NCBI GenBank assembly: GCA_032717465.1
Contig: CM064655.1
Coordinates: 13,125,652-13,189,651, forward strand
Direction of reading: 5' to 3'
Length of the DNA stretch: 64,000 nucleotides
From: Coenobita brevimanus
Lineage: Eukaryota; Arthropoda; Malacostraca; Decapoda; Coenobitidae
A program made the translations under genes and the position numbers. Under the pieces are notes generated by a model. The model was not told where the DNA came from. It saw only the letters and a program-made list of their open reading frames with translations, and did no database searches. Shown here piece after piece: positions 56,005 through 64,000 of this stretch; positions within the stretch are counted from its first letter, which is position 1, and every line of letters begins with the position of its first letter.

Positions 56005-59000
56005 ATATATAATTCTGTAGTAGTTTACCCAGTGAATAATCTTGCATTTCTATATGGCTGGTTCATTTACCCTTTTATTACTGGCCTAAGTAATCAGGTC
56101 AAACTGACTTTGCAGACTTAAAATACAGTGAATCAATTAATGTCAACACAAACCACGTAAAATGATTACTGTCTGGCAAAAACACAAGTACAGTACTGTA
56201 AATAGAAACTATATTATTATATTCATGTTAGAATGTTTACAACAGAACATTATACAATTACTCCTTTACAGTTATGTACATAATACTTTCATACATCAAA
56301 GCAGTTTCACAATACAACCACACAATGTCTTCTTTTTGCTAAAATAAATGCATGAAATATTTTTTTTCAGTTTATTAATTCTATCTATTGCTACCATAAC
56401 TTTGTTACTCACAATCTTTTAATGCATGGGTTGCGCCTTACCTGTGAATACATCACTGCACTATGCTTGTTATTAATGATGACAAAAGGTTTACTTGTAG
56501 CAGTCTCACAATACAGTACATTATTTATTCATTATAAAGATGGCTGCTTTGAAAGATTCTTTTGTTACCTCAATGTTAGGGTATTCACAGTTATTTTAAA
56601 CAAACATCTACATGCTGACACAACCTTTGGGTTTGCACCACACAGCAGTGGAGCAAATAGGCACTGATGTATTTATGTAGCACTGTTCTAATATTTATTA
56701 ATCTTATCACTGTGGAAAACCTGGCAGACTTCAGAGGCTGTGAATTCACTCTCACTCTGGGTCGAACCATGATGATTAAACGTGAAGCTTTGGCATACGA
56801 AGAACAAACATTGTATCTAATGGAAATTATTAATTTTACAGTACAAAAATCACTGAGCCTAGGGATTAACAAAAGTTTGGCAATACTGGAAATTACAGCA
56901 AAAACAAGAAAGGTGAACAATACTTTAACAATAAAGTAGGTTGAGATGCTATACAATCCTTATTGCAAACTGCATTTGTTTATAAAAATATATTTCTATA
57001 TGACTATTGTATCATCCTACTCTGGAAGATATATGATCAAAATGTACAAAGTGGTAATGCAGAATCAGCAGCTGCACAGGAGTATCTAAAGCCACTCATG
57101 CATGATCACAAGCATTACTGATATGAATACTGAAGAAACACATCAGTATAATCTCATGCATTAAGATAATTGGAAGTACAAAATCCTAAAATGAGTTCTG
57201 AAAATGATAAACTTGATCACAACTGATTATTCATTACTATTAGATGCAATTTTTTTTTATAACATGAAATACCCCCCAAAATTCTACTACCATTCAAGAA
57301 CAGTCTCATATCCTCATCTAGTTGCAAATATTATGCATGTGATACACAATCCCACAATCTGATATGGTCATGTTCTGGCCGTTGATACATCCAAGCTAAG
57401 TATAATTGGTGAGTTAGTATACTGTGGCATAAAACAAAACTATGACTGCTTTAAAAGACAGTCACAGTTCAGCACCTCTTTAAGAGGGTAGGAAGAGGTG
57501 TGAGACCTTTGAATCTTATGGTAAGTTGTTCTTTCCTCATAGTCTTGGCATCACATAAAAGCAATTTCTCATATTAACAAACACATCACTACTCTCACCC
57601 AAATTTATTCCCACTAAAAATTGTAACTGTCACAGAGTTCCCTGTGAAATTGGCCATACAATCACTGACACATTAATAAAGCTTCAAAATCTGAAAAACC
57701 ATCCATACAATTTTGCAATACTTCCTTTTAAAGACATTTGAAAAATACCTGTTGGATATACAGCAGTCATCCTGTCAATTACCAAACTAAATATTGGGAT
57801 TCAAACCCTTGTCAAGTGTATCTCCTTATATACTGATACTTCATGCACCTATTTTGATCCTGTTAATCTTTTGCTCTCAACTTCTCTACCTCTCTCTTTC
57901 CCTCATGCACATACTACTCACTCCACGTCGCAGTGGGAAAGGAGGTCTGGATGATGATGATGATGACGATGATGGTGATTGTCATATCATCACCTTGGTA
58001 TTCCATACCTCTCCCACCTTCAAACTTGTATAAACCTTTTTCACCATCCTATTCATGGCCACTCTCTCATTCTGACCATACCAAGCACTCTCCCCTACCC
58101 TCTGAGCAACTGACTTCCCTATTCTACTTCATTCATTATCTCTTTCGTTATCTCTATTTCTTGTCTTATCCTCTGTACAACCACATACATACTTTAAGTA
58201 GTATTTCGACTACCTTCACTCTTGATTTTTCAAACATATCAAACTCATCTTCCTCCCTTACATTAATGTACAGTAGTTACTAACACACCGCAGTGCAATA
58301 CTGAGCACAATTTACCAAAAGCTCTTAAAAAACTAAAAGTCTGCAACAGGAACTGCTGAGTTACTAAAATGAAGATTAGGTCTACTATGTAAGTGATGTA
58401 TCCAAATCATCATGAATGTAAGCTTCTATTTATATAATTACTCTAACTGATTTAACAACACAGTAAGCTGGCACTGTCTTCATTATATTGAGGAATCCTT
58501 GACTTAAAAACTGATTTACAACCAGCCACTAAATAGTAAGTTCAAACAATATTTTCCATTTAACACAAAAATTAAGCACAGGTGTTAGCAAACAGAAAGA
58601 TGACAAAGAGAGCAATTTTTTTATTGATGGAATTATAGTATCAATATACTGTAAATAACCAATGTTCATGAAATGCAGAAAAAATTTGTTGTTATATCAG
58701 GGATTTGTTTTATACATGTACTACATACAGTACCTAATGAAATTCCTGACTTTATGAACATCTTTACTTGGAGATTATATTCAACTATTACTTAACACCA
58801 CATCCTGCTTTGAGTGACTATAACACAAAGACTCACTAACATTTCTATCCCTACTTTACAGCTATCCCTTCTTCCATGACAACACCTTCCCTCATGCACA
58901 CCCCTACTAGGATTTTAAACCCAGTTCTTGGTTTACTTTCTTCCAGCCAATCCATTTCATACACCAGGCTCTGTATTCATACCTTATGGCCAAATAATTT

Positions 59001-59055
59001 CTTAGTACACCTTTTTGTTTCTTTGTCACATCCATCTACTTTGTGCATTCATCAA
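56005..59055. other. No gene seen
   Basis: About 3 kb of AT-rich sequence with short open stretches only and a (GAT)n run at 57948-57975. It could hold a long 3' UTR or intron of an unseen gene, but nothing supports that directly. Confidence 0.45.
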
Positions 59056-59079
59056 GAGAGAGAGAGAGAGAGAGAGAGA

Positions 59080-59157
<78 letters not shown>
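59056..59157. repeat. (AG)n/(CA)n microsatellite
   Basis: About 13 AG units followed directly by about 37 CA units. Confidence 0.95.
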
Positions 59158-59159
<2 letters not shown>

Positions 59160-59161
<2 letters not shown>

Positions 59162-59930
59162 TTTCCCATCATGTCTGCCTACATAGTGAATTCACTACAC
59201 AACCATTCAGTCTTCTGTTTATTTCATCTATTCACACCAAAGGACTTTCCTGTGAATCTCTGTGAGAAAGTAATATGATATCCATATTATATTTTGATCA
59301 GTATACAGTACTACATATTTAGTGAACTGAGCATACACTTTCACTGTACAGTATGTAGAAAATATGAAATGTATAGTTTTTAATAAGGGGATCTATCACC
59401 CCACCCAGCCCAAATTAAAAGTACCTGCTATAATTTCTTTTTTCAATTTTCTATGGCAATATAATCCAAATGTGCTCTTCCTGGTGAATGAAGAAGTTAA
59501 AATATATTCTGAAACTTGGTAACTAAAGAAATTAAGGTATAATGTAATCTGAAAGAGCTCTTCATGGTAAATAGAATAATGCTGTACAAGCATTTTAAAA
59601 ACTATGCAACCGAACAAATACATCGCTATATGGGATAGTACCTGTCACAAATGGGAGTACTGCTTGAGGGAGAGGAAAGTGGAGATCAGGGACAGAATGG
59701 CACATTACTAAAATAGCAGGTAATTTTAAACCAACATTTGTTGCTGTCTTCATTTAAAATAAAGCTGAAATGATAAATTCTATAAGAAAAAGCACCTACA
59801 TCCAGGCACCCAAATCCATCAAAGTAAAACAGTATTCTTCATTATATCACTTATAACTGGACATATAATGAATGGCCTTTAAATAAGCAGCAGCAGCAGC
59901 AGTTGTTGTTGTTTTTGTTGTTGCTGATCA
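59160..59930. other. No gene seen
   Basis: AT-rich. A (CAG)5/(TTG)n run lies at 59889-59925. Confidence 0.5.
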
Positions 59931-59939
59931 ACCCCAGTC

Positions 59940-60180
59940 TGTCCTGTGCAATGAACCAATATTTCCTTGCAGCTGCTACCACCCCACAACAGCCAGGAGA
60001 AGGAAGAAGTGTGGAGGTTTGGTTCCAGAATGGATGCCACATTTTGTGTTACTCTACCCAGTTAGCAGGGGCACCACAGGCTCCACAGCACCCCGTTATC
60101 TGGTTACCACTCAGCAATGTAAATGGTTTCCTGGGCTACAGGAAACCATTAGGCTTGTCACAGTATAGTGCTACCTAAAG
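59940..60180 (-). mobile_element. SINE copy with perfect hairpin head
   Basis: AATGGTTTCCTG (60122-60133), loop ggcta, and the exact complement (60139-60150), then aggcttgtcac. The reverse strand continues into a tRNA-like body (gataacggggtgctgtggag...). The body differs from the SINE at 60385, so the head is shared by several bodies. Confidence 0.55.
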
Positions 60181-60384
60181 TGGAAAGAAGTGCAATATAA
60201 AGTGAGAGAAGGAGGAGGTTGGTGGTGGTGCCCACTCACTGCCACCATAGCAAGAGCTAACAAGACAGTTTTGAAAGACATGCCAGTACATGCAGTAATT
60301 ATTATGCAACCTTGTGAAGCACGATTTTCATACAAACGGCTTGCAAATACACCACGGTCAACAGCTTTTACCATTCATCCATCA

Positions 60385-60690
60385 TTCAATTCTACATTGC
60401 ACCATGAGAAGCGTAGACGCCCAGGGCTAGGCAATTTGGTCCTGACATTTAAGATGAGAGTGACCAGCCTCACTCATCCCTGAGTGGCATTATATGAGCA
60501 ATAACCTCAACCACCCCTTAGATATAAACCTTCACCAGCTCAATCTGATTGGAGCGCTGTAATTACCCGCTAAACCACCAGGCGCCATAATTTGGTTATA
60601 TGGTTACCACCCAGCATCGTAAATGGTTTCCTGGTGTACAGGAAACCATTAGGCTTGTCACTCAGTGTAGAGTCACCCACAGGCAGAAGG
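60385..60690 (-). mobile_element. tRNA-derived SINE, best-preserved copy
   Basis: In minus orientation: gagtgacaagcc, a 12-bp perfect hairpin (60622-60633 with 60639-60650), gggtggtaaccatataacc, A-box TGGTTTAGCGG (60567-60577), a weak B-box ggtttatatct (about 60520) and the shared 3' body ending near 60390. The copy at 3718-4098 matches over its whole length. Confidence 0.72.
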
Positions 60691-60779
60691 AAAAGGAAAG
60701 AAAGATGGAAAGAAAGACAAAAGAGGAAGTGTAAAGTCATCCGTAGGCAGAAGGACAAGGAAAGAATGAAGTAAAGAAA

Positions 60780-61678
60780 GACAGAAGAGGAAGGGAGGAA
60801 CGGAGAGAGGAGAGGAAAGGGCAGACACCCGAGAGCAGCACTACATCAAGTGAGTGGATGGTGAGCGCCCCCACCTAGCTTTTACCAAGATAATAAATAC
60901 ACTGGTTGCCAATTCATAATTATGTGTACCTCTCAAAGAAAAACTTGTTTTCAGTGTACATTATATCGAAGATGCTGTTTATCATCCTTTCAGCTGCACC
61001 TTTTAAGATCAGCTTGCAATCAGTACACTAATGGAATTCTGTGATATGATATGGAAGCACTGTTAAAGTACAGCCAGAACAAGCTAAATATAATAAATAT
61101 CCTTCACAGCACCTAATGAAACATATATTGCACACTACATTTGGCAAAGACACTGAATGCACAACAATTGTTTGTGTATGCATCAGTTTCTAATCAACCT
61201 CAAGCACAACATGGGGGTATCTATCCCTTGGTCCCAACACTTACAACCATACATACATACATAAAAATGATACGCCTTCTCTTACAGAATCCCCATAGTG
61301 AGGCTGACCATAACATAGCTTATGTATTCTTTGACTGGATGCTAAACCAACAGCCAAAACTAGCAAATTACAGTATTTCCAATTCTTGAAATTGTTAGGA
61401 AAGAAGAAATCTGCATCATGTCACCAAAATGGTTTTGTGTTCATACCAAATGAAACAAACGATCTCTGAACTATACCACGGGAGCACACATCATGCTAAA
61501 TCACTTTTGAGTTGTGGGCTGTACCAACAGGTAAATGAAAGATAAGGTGTCATTCTAACAATTTTGTGCTGACCAAGAAAAGTGAGAGGTGGACAGCAGT
61601 TGTTACATAACTGGCACAAGACAATGTAGCCTTGAACATTCTGTGCCATATATAACACTCCTCGTGTGAAAGCGTGTT

Positions 61679-61679
<1 letters not shown>
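60780..61679. other. No gene seen
   Basis: A purine-rich stretch to about 60840, then AT-rich sequence. Nothing recognised. Confidence 0.5.

Positions 61680-61716
<37 letters not shown>
61680..61716. repeat. Poly-T tract
   Basis: About 37 T, perhaps the complement of a retroposon tail. No body recognised. Confidence 0.8.
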
Positions 61717-61720
<4 letters not shown>

Positions 61721-62007
61721 AAATAACTCCACTATCACTGAGTAAATGTGTACTGGTTCAGCCAGCATCACAACAGCAGCAAGCCATGATGAAAAACAAA
61801 TGCTTAACTGTGGCCAGCAATTGTACAATCCCTCAGTGGTGTCAAAGGGATCGTACTGTTTTGCCCGCTAAGAAAATGAAAAGGAGCTGCTGTGATTGCA
61901 AATCCTCTATACTGTATAATTATAAATGTCAAAAAAAAAAAGACTTTAAAGGAAATATATGATGCAGAATATATACTGTGCCGGGTACTGCAAGAATATA
62001 CAGTACA

Positions 62008-62060
<53 letters not shown>

Positions 62061-62077
62061 ATATATATATACATATA
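62008..62077. repeat. (TA)n microsatellite, left of Tigger-like element
   Basis: About 33 TA units with one TT interruption. It ends in the TA that flanks the element at 62078. Confidence 0.92.
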
Positions 62078-63015
62078 CAGTAGGCTCGCACAGTGCGCGA
62101 GAGATTGGGCGGTCCACGACCTCGCGCACTGGGAATTCGCATACTGGGAATACATAATCTTATGGGAATAATTACATATGGGCGGTACCCCCTCATACCT
62201 GAACATTTTTTGGCCCTTAGAGACATAATAAAGGTCATATTTTTCAGACATTGTACTAAAGCTATAGCTACAATAACAAAAATATGGGCAGTCACCTTAA
62301 CAACAATAGACAACAGGCCTGATGACCTTAAATAACAGGGGTTCCGTGGCGCGGCAACATTTACAGAGCCGCACTCCCCACCTCACCAACAGTTCCCTCC
62401 ACAGACTCCTCTTGAGCACCTTCCTCAGGAGCATCAAAGTCACTCACTTTGGCCATAAACCCTTCAAAGCCCAATGCTGAACACTTCTGACATTGCATCC
62501 TCTTCATCCTCAACAGGAACAGGAGCAGACGATGTCGATGGTTCCGCAATTTCACCAACTTGAGCCCGCTGTGTGTAGCTTGTTATGAGCTTCTGTCTTC
62601 TGTTTATTTCTTGCCTGTGCCTGTCTGTGTAGAAACGGAAGAGTTTGTCGATACCAACCAGAAGTTCCTCCGTTCTTAGGTTGCTCACTTCCTGTTCCTT
62701 GGCCTCTTCCTTGAGCTTATCCACGGCAGCAAGGATCTTGCTAATGTTTGACATACACAGCTCAGTCCTGCCTTCCATCACGCAAGGCTGCGCAGTAGAA
62801 TGCCTGGGAATTTTTGCACATCAACATGACGACACGTGACGCACTGTGTGAGGGGTGGTCGTGCACTAAAATGGCATTTTTGAGCCAATCCTTGCCTCTG
62901 CCTCGCGTTCTGTGCAGTAAACTCGCGCATTCAAGGGTTTTTGGTTATGATTTTTGGTCACTCGTGCACAATGCAAATCGCGCACTGTGATGACGTGCAC
63001 TGTGCGAACCTACTG
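62078..63015. mobile_element. Short Tigger/pogo-like element
   Basis: The left end CAGTAGGCTCGCACAGTG and inverted right end CAGTAGGTTCGCACAGTG, each followed by cgcg/cacg, lie in TA-rich flanks. 938 bp. cgcgcactgg/cgcactgtg words repeat near both ends. It holds one minus-strand ORF (62464-62781) and is probably an internally deleted copy. Confidence 0.75.
62464..62781 (-). CDS. Possible C-terminal piece of a Tigger-like transposase
   Basis: 105 codons from MMEGRTELCM. Residues 11-35 form a Leu/Lys/Glu-rich helix (ISKILAAVDKLKEEAKEQ) and residues 55-70 are FRFYTDRHRQEINRRQ. QKLITSYTQ (about 63-71) resembles a degenerate PCNA-binding box; pogo transposase is known to carry one near its C-terminus. 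The tail is acidic. No DDE motif is present. The product is not recognised with certainty; its place inside Tigger-like TIRs is the main argument. Confidence 0.4.
   Translation of the reverse strand: MMEGRTELCMSNISKILAAVDKLKEEAKEQEVSNLRTEELLVGIDKLFRFYTDRHRQEINRRQKLITSYTQRAQVGEIAEPSTSSAPVPVEDEEDAMSEVFSIGL

Positions 63016-64000
<985 letters not shown>

Noticed and set aside
58876..59278. Frames with RERE and THTH repeats
   Set aside because: Translation of the (AG)n/(CA)n microsatellite.

Overview
The window looks like a piece of a large, repeat-rich arthropod nuclear genome. I infer a decapod crustacean, from the RTE-like, CR1/Jockey-like, Ty3/gypsy, mariner, Tigger, hAT and Tc1 elements packed in nested layers, the long (TG)n, (CA)n and (TA)n tracts, and an intron-split host gene. 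There is no prokaryotic gene layout: no operons, ribosome binding sites or CRISPR. Species assignment is inference only.

Host gene: the only host coding sequence I can support is the 3' end of a TMA16-like gene (translation machinery-associated protein 16) on the + strand. An internal exon lies at 2823-2971 and the terminal exon at 15251-15468, with AATAAA at 15562. Intron phases agree (phase 1 on both sides). The roughly 12.3 kb intron between them carries a broken mariner with a SINE inside it, more SINEs, a pogo/Tigger-like composite with a minisatellite and a piece of LINE, and two or three TTAA-flanked (piggyBac-like) MITEs. Upstream exons must lie left of the window.

1-2540 is a decayed RTE-like LINE (- strand). 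16794-17327 is a foldback MITE. 18388-23500 is an old CR1/Jockey-like LINE (- strand) that can still be read as protein across a TTAA MITE, a SINE, and an intact-looking 689-codon RTE-like LINE ORF (+ strand, 20761-22830).

23608-49887 is a stack of related Ty3/gypsy LTR elements with unusually long LTRs (about 1.9-2.3 kb). In order: solo LTR D1 (TSD GAGTA); an LTR fragment C, split by a 793-bp unrelated solo LTR (TSD ATAT) and by the nearly complete element A (26926-36402, - strand, TSD GAGAC); element B (37969-45181, + strand, TSD GCTAC), which itself split a CR1-like LINE; chimeric LTR D2, which holds a stray piece of pol; and solo LTR E (TSD GTAAT) inserted in D2. A and B have gag, protease, RT/RNase H and integrase without an envelope gene. 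Both end gag at TTTTTAG, with protease in the -1 frame and a GC-rich stem-loop just downstream, which suggests programmed -1 frameshifting.

49888-64000 holds SINEs, a hAT MITE with a perfect 8-bp TSD, a Tigger-like element split by a broken RTE-like LINE, long (CA)n and (TA)n arrays, a second short Tigger-like element, and the 5' part of a Tc1-like transposon with an open transposase frame running off the right edge. Long stretches (49.9-51.6, 56.0-59.0 and 60.8-61.7 kb) show nothing I can name.
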